Below are positions 17,187 to 25,685 of a stretch of DNA of 64,000 nucleotides, piece by piece. The translations under genes and the position numbers were made by a program. How positions within the stretch are numbered: position 1 is the first letter of the stretch; each line of letters begins with the position of its first letter. This DNA is from CAVRRZ01 sp963723745. GTDB taxonomy: Bacteria; Actinomycetota; Actinomycetes; Mycobacteriales; Geodermatophilaceae. Location of the stretch: assembly GCA_963723745.1 (NCBI GenBank), contig CAVRRZ010000004.1:186001-250000 (forward strand), read 5' to 3'. The notes under the pieces are model-generated. The model worked only from the letters and a program-made list of their open reading frames with translations. It had not been told where the DNA came from and searched no databases.

Positions 17187-18326
17187 GTGAACGGACTGCT
17201 GTCGCACGACCTCATACGATTGAAGCAGAGAGGAGAAGGCCCTCGGTTGTCCGTCTTCCTTCCACTCTCTCCCGGTTCGCCGCGAGCGACGAAGACCCGA
17301 GTTCGCGCCAAGAATGCGCTCGCGAGCGCGGAGCAGGCCCTGCGTTCCGAAGGCCTGCCGAACGCCGAGGTGAACAATCTGGTCAGCTTGGCCCGCCAAG
17401 CGCTGGAAGACGCGCGGCCGCTGGGCGACCAACACCTGGGTGTCGCCGTTTTCGCCGACGCAGACGACGCGCGTGCCTACCAAGTCCCTCTTCGCCTGCC
17501 AGAGCTCGCCGTGGTCGGCGATAGGTTCTTCATCACGCCCCTGTTGCCGTCGCTCAGCATGCAGGGCGAGTTCTTCCTTCTGACGCTCACGCAGAACAGC
17601 ATCCAGCTCTTCAAGGGCACGTCGCTGTCCCTGGTGCGGGTCGACGTGGAGGGGTTGGAGCTGGCCGCGTGGACCACGATGCCGCCGCCACGGACACCGC
17701 AGGTACATGCCTTCGTGGCCGACCGAGGTGGCCACCGGAGCCATGCCATCTTCCACGGAGTCGATCGCGAGACCGACGAGCGCAAGATTCGCGCCCTTCA
17801 GCACTTTCGGGGCACTGACCGAGCGCTGCGGGAAGTGCTAGAGGTAGATCGAGCTCCTCTCGTCCTGGCTGGCGCGCGGCAGTTGCAGGTCCTCTACCGG
17901 GCGGTCAACACCTACCCCCGCCTCCTGCTGGCCGGCATCGACGGCAACCCGGAACAGATCAATCCTGAAGAACTGCACCGACAGGCATGGGCCCGAGCCG
18001 AGCCGGAGTTGCAGCGCGGCCGGTCAGCCGCGATCAAGCGCTACCTCGACCTGCGAGGGACCGGCTTCACGGTCGACAGCGCCGAGGAAGCCCATCGCGC
18101 AGCAGCCGAGGGGCAGGTTGACACGCTCCTGATCCGTGAGTCGGCCTGCTCCTGGAACTCCGCCGGCAACGACCCAGCGTTGATTCGGCTGGGCTGCCCA
18201 CCTGCGGTGGAGGAACAACTCGACTTCGCCGTTGTCGACACCCTCCGTCGCGCAGGCGCGGTTTTCGTGGTTCCGGACGCGGACATGCCCGAGCAGTCCT
18301 CCGCTGCGGCCATCTTGCGGTACTGA
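17187..18326 (+). CDS. baeRF-type (bacterial eRF1-like) protein
   Basis: This 379-residue soluble protein fits the bacterial relatives of archaeo-eukaryotic release factor eRF1. It opens with GPRLSVFLPLSPGSP, has an internal LGVAVFADADDARAYQVPLR and RFFITPLLPSLSMQGEFFLL, and a C-terminal alpha/beta domain with DTLRRAGAVFVVPDADMPEQ, where eRF1 domain 3 would be. Known members are proposed to act at the ribosome under stress, but biochemical proof is scarce. The GTG start follows GGGCGGGAG. The NIKS and GGQ loops of true release factors are not seen. Confidence 0.75.
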   Translation: MNGLLSHDLIRLKQRGEGPRLSVFLPLSPGSPRATKTRVRAKNALASAEQALRSEGLPNAEVNNLVSLARQALEDARPLGDQHLGVAVFADADDARAYQVPLRLPELAVVGDRFFITPLLPSLSMQGEFFLLTLTQNSIQLFKGTSLSLVRVDVEGLELAAWTTMPPPRTPQVHAFVADRGGHRSHAIFHGVDRETDERKIRALQHFRGTDRALREVLEVDRAPLVLAGARQLQVLYRAVNTYPRLLLAGIDGNPEQINPEELHRQAWARAEPELQRGRSAAIKRYLDLRGTGFTVDSAEEAHRAAAEGQVDTLLIRESACSWNSAGNDPALIRLGCPPAVEEQLDFAVVDTLRRAGAVFVVPDADMPEQSSAAAILRY

Positions 18327-18378
18327 CCCGCTTCACCATCGCGCGCTGATCATCTCCACCTTTTGCGAAGGAGCCACC

Positions 18379-18525
18379 ATGCCAGCCTCAATGTCGATCG
18401 CCTCTGAATTCGGCCAGCAAGAAAAGCAGCGGAAGACCGCGCCACAGTCCGTCGACAACCCGCTCTGCGACGTGTGCCGGCATACCGTCGTCGACCACGA
18501 CGCCATCGCACTGCGGTCTTGCCGA
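18379..18525 (+). pseudogene. small CxxC protein, 3'-truncated
   Basis: GAAGGAGCCACC precedes ATG, and the reading MPASMSIASEFGQQEKQRKT then DNPLCDVCRHTVVDHDAIAL matches the start of small actinobacterial Cys-rich proteins that normally end in a second cysteine pair. After about 18520 the sequence belongs to the opposite-strand EAL gene. The 3' end has therefore been lost at a deletion junction. Confidence 0.65.
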
Positions 18526-19034
18526 GCTCCTGCGTCGTCAACGGCCAGTCGGATGCCCGCGTTCCGGAGGGGGCGTAGGGCGCGGGTGAGCCGGGCGTAG
18601 TCCGGCACGGTCGTGTGCTCGGTGAGCTCCACGACGATGCGCGACGGGTGGATCGGCAGACTGCTCAGCAACCGGGCGAGCCCGGACCAGAGCAGCGTGG
18701 CCGGTGAGAAGTTGACCGCGACGTACCCCAGTACCGGGAGGGCGGCCGCCGCGTCGAGGGCGACGACGGCGGCCCGTAGCTCCAAGTGGACGGTGCGACC
18801 GGCTCTCGCCGCGTCGCTGAACCAGTCCTGCGGCGCTCCCCGGTCGGCCGGGACGAACCGTGACAGCGCCTCGACCCCGAGGACTTGGCCCGTCCCGAGG
18901 GACACGATGGGTTGGAAGGCGGTCGTGATGGCACCGCTGCCCGGGGCCGCGAACGCGTCCGCGGCTCGCTGCCTGGGAAGGAACACCAGGACGATCGTCG
19001 CCGGAGCGGCCGGGCGGGATGGCCGCAGTGTCAC
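18526..19034 (-). pseudogene. EAL-domain protein, C-terminally truncated
   Basis: The reading starts at GTG 19034, overlapping the stop of the PAS-LuxR gene by four bases, and shows the EAL opening TTAFQPIVSLGTGQVLGVEA (EAL motif kept), VAVNFSPATL and VVELTEHT. It is cut in the AVDDAG block near 18526, before the DDFG and catalytic lysine regions of the domain. A cyclic-di-GMP phosphodiesterase role is therefore lost. The reading frame continues into unrelated sequence to 18333. Confidence 0.8.
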
Positions 19035-20116
19035 GACCCCGCGGACGACCTGTCCGTTCTCCGCAGCAGGTGGATCAGCTCCTGTTGCGACGCCACCCGC
19101 AACTTGCGGAACACCGCCGAGAGATGATTCCGCACGGTGCTCGGACTCAGGAAGAGCGCCTCGGCGATCGCCGGCACGCGATCACCGTTGAGCAACCGCG
19201 TCACGATCTGCAGTTCCCGTCCGGACAGGCGACTCAGTCCGGGCACCGCGTCGCTGCGGGCCGCCAGACGCGACGCCGTGGCCGACCGCAGGCCCTCATC
19301 GAACTGCCACAGTGCCTGCCGGATCCCCACCGCCGACGTAAGCGCGCCGGACGCCCCCTCGTCGTCCAGGAACGCGAAAGCGAAGCTGGGGGCCGGCACC
19401 AGGGGCAGGGTCAGGAGCTGGCACCGGTGCACCGCCGACCCGTACATCTGCACCCGGACTGCAAGGGTCGTGCCCAGCCCGGTGGCAGCGGACTGCGCGA
19501 GCGCGCCCAGCAGCGCCGTGACGTCGGCGGGCTGCACGAGCCGGAACAGCGACTGGCCGACGACGTCGGACGGTTGGTGGCCGGTCAGCACCTGCACGTC
19601 GGCGCTGATCCGGTCCACGATCACGTGCGGGTCCGTCGACCCGACGACCGCCTCCGCGGTCATCCCCTCGGGGCGGTGTATCGCCTCACCGAGGAACGAG
19701 GGGTCCGGCAGCAGGAACGCCATCGCGAACCGACGATCCCCCCGCGGGTCGGCGAGGCGCAACCACACCGTCACGGACTCCGACCTGCCGGCGCGCACGA
19801 TCGTGCGCCGCGCCTCGTAGCCGTCCAGCCGCCCCTCCCGGAGAAGCTCCAGCGCCCCGGTCGGCTCGTCCGCGGTGAACTCCTCCAGGCTGCGGCCGAC
19901 CGCTGAACCCCCGTCCGGGCACAGGATCTTCTCGGCCACCGGGCTGGCGGCGAGAATCCGTTCGGACGGCACCGCCAGCAGCAGGGACGGCAGCGGGCAG
20001 GAGGCCACCGCGTCGAGGACGGCCTGGGGAGGTCCGGTCGTCGACAGAACTGATCCGGTGCGCTCACGACTGCCAGAAGCCATACCGACCACACTGCCAG
20101 AAGCCATACCGACCAC
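19031..20116 (-). CDS. PAS-PAS-LuxR transcriptional regulator
   Basis: This 361-residue regulator has two PAS-like sensory regions (about residues 25-130 and 140-265) and a LuxR helix-turn-helix at the end: GLSRLSGRELQIVTRLLNGD then LFLSPSTVRNHLSAVFRKLR. It formed an operon with the EAL gene, with a four-base GTGA overlap. The first 16 residues come from a 24-base tandem duplication (VGMASGSV repeated), which supplies alternative ATG starts at 20116 and 20104 and, in the second unit, 20080. The signal sensed is unknown. Confidence 0.85.
   Translation of the reverse strand: MVGMASGSVVGMASGSRERTGSVLSTTGPPQAVLDAVASCPLPSLLLAVPSERILAASPVAEKILCPDGGSAVGRSLEEFTADEPTGALELLREGRLDGYEARRTIVRAGRSESVTVWLRLADPRGDRRFAMAFLLPDPSFLGEAIHRPEGMTAEAVVGSTDPHVIVDRISADVQVLTGHQPSDVVGQSLFRLVQPADVTALLGALAQSAATGLGTTLAVRVQMYGSAVHRCQLLTLPLVPAPSFAFAFLDDEGASGALTSAVGIRQALWQFDEGLRSATASRLAARSDAVPGLSRLSGRELQIVTRLLNGDRVPAIAEALFLSPSTVRNHLSAVFRKLRVASQQELIHLLRRTDRSSAGS
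20069..20116 (-). repeat. 24-base tandem repeat at a gene start
   Basis: Two perfect copies of a 24-base unit (20069-20092 and 20093-20116) encode an in-frame eight-residue repeat at the N-terminus of the PAS-LuxR regulator. The unit length is a multiple of three, so gain or loss of a copy would keep the frame. Confidence 0.85.
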
Positions 20117-20173
20117 CTCGACGAGGACGGTAGCCCTCTCCGGGGCCGCCGCCCACCCGCGAGGCGACAGCGA

Positions 20174-21295
20174 TCAGCGCTCCGCCGTCGCGTGGATCGG
20201 CTCCTCGGTGCTCGCCAGCCGCTCCCCCGAACCGCCCCAGCGCCCGGCGATGATCTCCGCCGCGATCGACACGGCGGTCTCCTCCGGCGTCCGGGCTTCC
20301 AGGTCCAGGCCGATCGGCGACGACAGCCGGCCGATCTCCTCCTTCGACAGCCCCGCCTCGACCAGCCGGGCCTCGCGCTCCTCGTGCGTGCGCCGTGACC
20401 CCATCGCACCGACGTAGGCGACCGGGATGCGCAACGCCACCTCGAGCAGCGGGACGTCGAACTTCGGGTCGTGGGTGAGCACGGCGAGCACGGTGCGCTC
20501 GTCGACCCGGCCGGCGTCGACCTCGGCCTGCAGGTACCGGTGCGGCCACTCCACGATCACCTCGTGGGCGTCGGGGAAACGCTTGGGCGTCGCGACGACC
20601 GGCCGGGCGTCGCACACGGTGACCCGGTACCCGAGGAAGGCCCCGACCCGGGCGACGGCGGCGGCGAAGTCGATCGCGCCGAAGACCACCATCCGGGCCG
20701 CCGGCGCGAAGAAGTTCACGAACAGGGTGAGGTCGTCACCGCGCCGCTCGCCGTCGTGCCCGACGTGCATCAGCCCGGTGCGCCCGGCGGCGAGCATGCC
20801 CCGAGCGTCGGCGGCGACGGCGTAGTCCAGGCGCTGCAGGCTCAGGCTGCCCGAGGCCCGGTCGGGCCAGAGCACCAGCCGCTTGCCGAGCCGGTCCTCC
20901 GGCCCCTTGACGACCGTCACGACGGCGACCGGCTCGTGCCGGCCCACCGACTCGGCGATCTCCCCGAGCTCGGGGAACGACTCGCGCGACACCTTCTCCA
21001 CGTACACGTCGAGGATCCCGCCGCAGGTCAGGCCGACGGCGAACGCGTCATCGTCGCTCACGCCGTACCACTGGAGGGTCGGCACGCCGGTCGCGACGAC
21101 GTCCTTGGCCTCCTCGTACACCGTGCCCTCGACGCAACCGCCGGACACGCTGCCCACCGCCGTGCCGTCGGGGCCCACGAGCATCGACGCACCGGCCGGG
21201 CGCGGTGTCGAGCGGCAGGTGCCCACGACGGTGCCCACGCCGACGGTCTCCCCCGTCTGCCACCACCCGATCAGGTCGTCAAATACATCGCGCAT
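20174..21295 (-). CDS. XdhC/CoxI-family molybdoenzyme maturation factor
   Basis: This 373-residue protein has the XdhC plan: VGTVVGTCRSTPRPAGASM and GSVSGGCVEGTVYEEAK at the N-terminus, GLTCGGILDVYVE, then a Rossmann-like C-terminus with VVFGAIDFAAAVARVGAFLG and IPVAYVGAMGSRRTHEERE. Such proteins bind the molybdenum cofactor and help sulfurate it before insertion into xanthine or CO dehydrogenases. ATG 21295 follows GGAGAGGACC. A truncated CoxE gene lies just upstream on the same strand, but no dehydrogenase subunit is in the window. Confidence 0.88.
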   Translation of the reverse strand: MRDVFDDLIGWWQTGETVGVGTVVGTCRSTPRPAGASMLVGPDGTAVGSVSGGCVEGTVYEEAKDVVATGVPTLQWYGVSDDDAFAVGLTCGGILDVYVEKVSRESFPELGEIAESVGRHEPVAVVTVVKGPEDRLGKRLVLWPDRASGSLSLQRLDYAVAADARGMLAAGRTGLMHVGHDGERRGDDLTLFVNFFAPAARMVVFGAIDFAAAVARVGAFLGYRVTVCDARPVVATPKRFPDAHEVIVEWPHRYLQAEVDAGRVDERTVLAVLTHDPKFDVPLLEVALRIPVAYVGAMGSRRTHEEREARLVEAGLSKEEIGRLSSPIGLDLEARTPEETAVSIAAEIIAGRWGGSGERLASTEEPIHATAER

Positions 21296-21371
21296 TCGAC
21301 TGGTCCTCTCCGGCCCCGTCCCGAGCCTCGTCCACGCGGGCGCGGCGCGCATGTCGTCCTCCTGGGTGCTG

Positions 21372-21838
21372 TCACGCCCTCCGCGCGGCCGTCGCATGTC
21401 GCGCGACCACGGCGGCGAGTTCTTCCAGGCTCGCCACGTTGTGTCCGGCCAGGAAGAGGTCCAGGTGCGGTACGGCCGCGGCCATCCCCCGCGCGAGCGG
21501 TTGGTAGCGGGGGTCGCCCTTGAGCGGGTTGAGCCACACCAGCCGGTGCGCGAGCCGGGAGAGCCGCGCGGTGGCCGCACCGAGCAGCTCGAGGTCGTCG
21601 CGGTCGAGACCGTCAGAGCAGACCACCACGACCGCCCCCGCAACGCCCCATGACCGCGCCGCAGGTCCAGCAATCGGGTGAGCGACGTCGCCAGCAGGGT
21701 CCCGCCGTCCCAGTCGGCGACCTGCCGGCCCACCTCGGCGAGCGCGCCGGTCGGCGGAGTCGTGACCGAGCGCGTCGGTGACCCGACTCAGCCGCACGCC
21801 CACGTCCTCCCCGGCCTCTAGCGCAGCCGGTCCGGTCG
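21372..21838 (-). pseudogene. CoxE-like VWA protein, truncated and frameshifted
   Basis: The C-terminal von Willebrand A part of a CoxE-type protein is readable across three frames: DVGVRLSRVTDALGHDSADR, then EVGRQVADWDGGTLLATSL, then VVVVCSDGLDRDDLELLGA and HRLVWLNPLKGDPRYQPLAR. Shifts fall near 21745 and 21655. The N-terminal half is gone, cut where the divergent LuxR gene region begins. CoxE normally assists maturation of CO dehydrogenase with an AAA partner (CoxD), which is absent here. Confidence 0.75.
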
Positions 21839-21884
21839 AGCCTAGGATCGACCGTTCCGACGGAGTCCCCCCGGGAGGCCGTGC

Positions 21885-22787
21885 ATGCGCTCGAACCAGG
21901 CCAGTGAGCTGCTGCTGGCCGAGACGGCCAGCTCGCTCGGAAACACGTCCGAGCGCGCGCAGGCCCTGCTCGAGGTCCTCGGCCGGGTCGTCCCGTTCGA
22001 CGGTGCATGGCTGGCGCTCGCCGATCCGCTGGGCCACGGCTACCACTCCCTCGCGAGCGTCGGCCTGGACGTCCCGACCGTAGAGTTCCTCTCCGGCCCG
22101 TTGATGGCCCGGGACATCGAGGTCACCGGCACCAACCGGGCACGTCCACCGCTGAGCCCGTCGGACCTGCCGTATCCGGCCGAGGAGCTGCCGACCTGGG
22201 CCGAATGCCTGATCCCGGCCGGCATCCACGAGGGCCTGGCCGTCGCGCTCTTCGCGGACGAAGGTCGTCACGTCGGCTTCCTCGCGCTGCTGTCAGCGAG
22301 CCCGCAGCCACCGTCGACGGCTGCGCGCCGCCGGCTCGGGCGGCTGGCCCCGGTGCTCGCACGTGGCATCGACCCGATGCGTTCGCTGGTCATCGCCGCA
22401 CGCCTGGTCCGGGCCGCCAGGGCCGGCGTGGTGCTGCGAGCGGACGGCGGCCTCGAGGCGCTCCCCGGCCTTCCCGGGGATGCGCTGCTGTCCGCCCGCT
22501 CTCCCCTCCTCTTCGCCGCACGTGAGCGGATCGGCCACGGGCACGCCCTGACCCTGCTGTCACCGGCACCCGACGGCCACGGGCTCACCCCTCGTGAACT
22601 CGAGGTGCTCGGCCTCCTGGTCCAGGGGTGCTCCAACCATGAGATCGCTCGCACGCTGATGGTGGCCCCACGGACCGTGGCCGCCCACCTCGAGCACATC
22701 CTCGTCAAGCTCGGGGCACCGACGAGGACACTCGCCGCGGCTCGCGCAGAGCGAGACGGGCTCTACGTTCCGGCCCCCTCGCGGTGA
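21885..22787 (+). CDS. GAF-LuxR transcriptional regulator
   Basis: This 300-residue regulator has an N-terminal GAF-like region (VVPFDGAWLALADPLGHGYH) and a C-terminal LuxR helix-turn-helix: GLTPRELEVLGLLVQGCSNH then LMVAPRTVAAHLEHILVKLG. GTG or ATG at 21885 begins the frame. It is transcribed away from the CoxE remnant. The signal and targets are unknown. Confidence 0.87.
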   Translation: MRSNQASELLLAETASSLGNTSERAQALLEVLGRVVPFDGAWLALADPLGHGYHSLASVGLDVPTVEFLSGPLMARDIEVTGTNRARPPLSPSDLPYPAEELPTWAECLIPAGIHEGLAVALFADEGRHVGFLALLSASPQPPSTAARRRLGRLAPVLARGIDPMRSLVIAARLVRAARAGVVLRADGGLEALPGLPGDALLSARSPLLFAARERIGHGHALTLLSPAPDGHGLTPRELEVLGLLVQGCSNHEIARTLMVAPRTVAAHLEHILVKLGAPTRTLAAARAERDGLYVPAPSR

Positions 22788-22978
22788 CGGGCATGCGCGT
22801 GTCAGCGGCCGAGCACGGATGGGCCGTAGCGACCCTCTCGCGGGCCGGGGGACCGAGACCGGCCGGCACGCGGGGCTCGAGGCCGTGTGCCGGCCCGCGA
22901 CGCCCGGACCACTCTCGCTGCACGACGGCCGAGCGGGCCGGGCTTCCGCCGCCGTCCTGACCACCGTGCCGGACGCGG

Positions 22979-24068
22979 TCAGCCGTCGCCATGCTCGGTG
23001 GCGCGACTCGTGCGATACGTGTAGGCAACACGACGCACCGCCTCATCCGATTCGAGTCCCGCGCCGAGTGCACCGCCGACGGTGGCCAGGGAGGCCGTCA
23101 ACCAGGCGACCTCGATGTAGTCCCCGAAAGTCACCGGATGGCTGATCGCGTCGGCGAGGCGGGACGGGACGACGAGCAACAACCCGGCGAGCAGGCTCAG
23201 CACGAAAAGCGCGGCATAGAAGACCGCCACCCCGACCACGACCGTCGCCGTGGTCGCGATGTTGAACAGCACGATCTGCTGACTCGTGCGAGGGTCGGCG
23301 ACGCGCTCCCGCAGCCGCGCACCGAAGATCAGCGTCACACCGATCGCGACGACCGAACACCGGCTGACGACCGTCAACCGCCGCCACCCGAGGGCACTGG
23401 CCAGACTCCAGATGTCTGGCGTGACGAGCGCGAAGCCACCCGCAGCTGTGGCCGCCGTCAGTGCCCGCGAAAGACGACCGGCCAGCTGCCACGGACGATT
23501 CGCCCGCACCATGCCGAACAGCAGCTGCAGGTGACCGGTGACCACCCGAGTCGTGTACCGGAGCGCCTGTCGCTGGTCCTCGACGTCGGAACCGAGTTCG
23601 CACAACCGGCTGCTGATCCGCCGCAGCGCCGCATCCCCGAGACCGTCGGCGCCTCTCCTGCGGTCCTCAACCGACAGGGCGCCGACCAGGCTGAGCACGG
23701 GTCACGGAGAAGCCGTCGCACAGCGAGGGTTCCCAGTGCGGGGACCGACAGGACCGCGACCCCGTGCATCGGGCTCGCGTGGGCCACCTCCGGCCGTCTG
23801 GCCACCCGCAGGGGCAGATCGGTCAGGACCACGACGAGGTCCCAGCCGCGCGCCAGGAGGAGTTGCCGAGCTGCGGCGACGATCTTGCTGTCTTCCGCCG
23901 GTGGCTCCACCAGACCGTCCTCGAGGACGTGAAGGGCCCACTTCACGTCCGGGAAGAGCGCTTCGAGGTCACCGCAGATGTCATCGACGAGCTCTGCAGT
24001 CAGCTCGTCAGAGACCGCGGGGGCGTTGCCCCCCCTCGGACGTCGGGCATCCGGGCCTCCACCGGCAC
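22979..24068 (-). pseudogene. multi-pass membrane protein, frameshifted
   Basis: Three frames combine into one protein of about 360 residues. The start is a GTG near 24068 (VPVEARMPDVR). The second part reads ELVDDICGDLEALFPDVKWA and LVVVLTDLPLRVARRPEVAH. The third reads ALRRISSRLCELGSDVEDQR and then four membrane segments, including VVSRCSVVAIGVTLIFGARL and ALFVLSLLAGLLLVVPSRLA. Shifts are near 24035 (a run of six G) and 23700. No family with a known function is recognised. Confidence 0.6.
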
Positions 24069-24070
24069 GA

Positions 24071-24220
24071 TCAGACGCCCAGCCGGAAGAGGTCGATCGC
24101 TTTCTCCCGCTGGTCGATCGACCGGCTCCACACGGTCTGCAGCGGCGTGATCACATCGCGACCGGTCCCTCGCCCGGAGCCGCGTCCGGGAACGTCGGTC
24201 TCCTCCCCGTCGTCGGTCAC
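24071..24220 (-). CDS. 49-residue protein downstream of reductase gene
   Basis: A GTG overlaps the stop of the reductase fragment by three bases (GTGA) and opens a 49-codon frame ending LQTVWSRSIDQREKAIDLFR. The last 25 residues are amphipathic and protein-like, and the next gene starts just after the stop. The tight packing supports translation; the function is unknown. Confidence 0.45.
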   Translation of the reverse strand: MTDDGEETDVPGRGSGRGTGRDVITPLQTVWSRSIDQREKAIDLFRLGV

Positions 24221-24540
24221 CGGCGGGTGGCGAAGTGCTCGTGCACCATGCGGACCGCCATCGCCCCCTCTCCCACCGCCGAGACAACCCGCTTCACCGA
24301 GCCACTGCGTACGTCGCCGGCCGCGAAGACGCCCGGCAGGCTGGTCTCGAGCAGCAGCGGCTCGCGCTCGCGGGGTTCCGCGCTCTGCGTCGCCCGCCTC
24401 GCGTCCGGCCCGGTCAGCACGTAGCCGCCGGCGTCCAGGGCGACCGAATTCGGCAACCGCGACGTGCTGGGCTCACCCCCGATGAACACCATGAGTTCGC
24501 GTGCGAGCAGGCGCTGCCGTTCACCGGTCACCGTGTCGGG
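24217..24540 (-). pseudogene. thioredoxin-reductase-like flavoprotein, C-terminal fragment
   Basis: The reading TGERQRLLARELMVFIGGEP then LETSLPGVFAAGDVRSGSVK and RVVSAVGEGAMAVRMVHEHF is the C-terminal FAD domain of a TrxB-type reductase, of the subtype often fused to or near cyclic-nucleotide sensors. The N-terminal two thirds, including the redox CxxC, are missing. The cut at about 24540 joins it back-to-back with an FAD-oxidase fragment. Confidence 0.8.
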
Positions 24541-24778
24541 CGCAGCCAACTGGACCGACCCCGCAGATCAGGACCGCTGCGTTGCGTGGGCGCGCGACAC
24601 CACTGCGGCAATCGCGCCGCACTCGCGCGGGGGCTACATCAATTACGAACCCGACGCGGACGGCGCTTACGTGCCGGCTGCGTTCGGCGACCGCCTTGCC
24701 CGGCTTAGCGCACTGAAGACCCAATACGACCCGCAGAACGTCTTCAACCTTAACCAGAATGTCACCCCCGCACCATGA
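24541..24778 (+). pseudogene. FAD-linked oxidase, BBE-domain fragment
   Basis: The C-terminal berberine-bridge-enzyme domain of an FAD-binding oxidase is intact: GGYINYEPDADGAYVPAAFG then RLSALKTQYDPQNVFNLNQN to the stop. Everything upstream, including the FAD-binding domain, is missing at the junction with the opposite-strand reductase fragment. Confidence 0.8.
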
Positions 24779-24792
24779 GGCAGCCCTGGCCG

Positions 24793-24841
24793 TGGAGTTG
24801 ATCCGCTTGAGTGGGCACCTCGTTGATGCGGCCTGAGCTTC
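24793..24841 (-). repeat. solo IS3 terminal segment
   Basis: On the minus strand this reads CTCAGGCCGCATCAACGAGG and continues to AACTCCAC. It matches, with a few changes, the right end of the IS3 remnant at about 8490-8545. No transposase sequence is attached, so it is a scar from a deleted IS3 copy. Confidence 0.65.
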
Positions 24842-24850
24842 AGCCACGGT

Positions 24851-24979
24851 CCGCCGCAGTCGACGCGAGCTACACCGCTTACGACGAACACCCGCTGGAC
24901 GAGCCGGACGAGTAAGGCGACCTGGCATCGTTTCGCGAAGCCGCCAGCCGCTCGCGACAACGCTGCCAGAGCGCGGTGA
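24851..24979 (+). pseudogene. MazE-like antitoxin remnant
   Basis: The frame reads SYTAYDEHPLDEPDE, then a TAA, then GDLASFREAASRSR. Without the stop it matches the C-terminal tail of antitoxins that precede MazF-type toxins, where DEPDEYGDLASF is typical; the tyrosine codon is now TAA. The 5' part was removed where the IS3 scar begins. Confidence 0.6.
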
Positions 24980-25282
24980 GAACTGTTGGTACGAGATGCC
25001 CGAGATCGGGCGCCGCCCTGTCGTCGCCCTCTCACGCGATGCATGATCCCCAGACACCGGCGCGCCCTCATCGCACCATGCACCACCACGATCCGTGGCC
25101 TCGTGAGCGAAGGCGACCTCGAGCCCGGCGAGGACCCGGAACCCCGTCGTTGCGTAGTCAACATGGACTCGGTCGAGAGCGTGTCCGTCGCAGTCCTCGT
25201 CGAGCGGCTCGGTCGGCTGGCCGACACGCGTATGCCCCAGGTCTGCGAAGCCCTTGCCGTTGCGGTCGATTGCGCGGACTGA
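24968..25282 (+). pseudogene. MazF-type toxin, frameshifted
   Basis: The N-terminal piece reads ENCWYEMPEIGRRPVVALSR, the usual MazF opening, but no start codon is left in this frame. After about 25040 the frame shifts and the rest is good: ALIAPCTTTIRGLVSEGDLE, PRRCVVNMDSVESVSVAVLV and RLADTRMPQVCEALAVAVDC. MazF enzymes are ribosome-independent endoribonucleases. Loss of the start plus the frameshift make this copy inactive, consistent with the dead antitoxin beside it. Confidence 0.75.
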
Positions 25283-25421
25283 CGAAGCTCCCGCGCCGCG
25301 AGCCGCAGCGCTCGGCTGTCCTCTGCCCGCGCGACAGCCCGTGACGTCCAGCTGAGGAACGTAGAAGGCACGAGATGCGCCGAACTTCGCGCTGACCACG
25401 CTAAACAGCGTCTGGAGTCCC

Positions 25422-25469
25422 AAGCCTTCCAAGCTGCTTACGCGGGTTCGATTCCCGTCACCCGCTCCA
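25422..25469 (+). other. tRNA-Gly(TCC) 3' fragment, att-like
   Basis: AGCCTTCCAAGCT (anticodon loop), CGGGTTCGATTCCCG (T-arm) and TCACCCGCTCCA (acceptor and CCA) form a clean tRNA-Gly 3' half. The 5' half is absent, so this is an integration scar rather than a tRNA gene. It is followed within four bases by a hairpin that also follows the copy at 31.2 kb. Confidence 0.75.
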
Positions 25470-25472
25470 CGC

Positions 25473-25514
25473 GATGTCGCGGGACACCGATTCCTGGTGG
25501 TGTCCCCCGACATC
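25473..25514 (+). terminator. hairpin after tRNA-Gly fragment
   Basis: GATGTCGCGGGACACC (25473-25488) pairs with GGTGTCCCCCGACATC (25499-25514) with one mismatch around a ten-base loop. There is no U-tract. It could be a terminator that travelled with the tRNA or an integrase arm site; a near-copy occurs at 31198-31236. Confidence 0.5.
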
Positions 25515-25685
25515 GTCACGCCCGGCCTGTGGTTGGTATCTCCGGGTCGGATCCACTTGCAGGTCGCGCCAGAACTGTCCGTTCGTGGCGAGTACGAAGA
25601 TCGTGCCGTCGTGGCGCAGCAGCGGAATGGTGTGCCGGCGTGGCCAAGCGGACGACGATGTGTGTGGTCGGCTGTCGTCGCAGGC

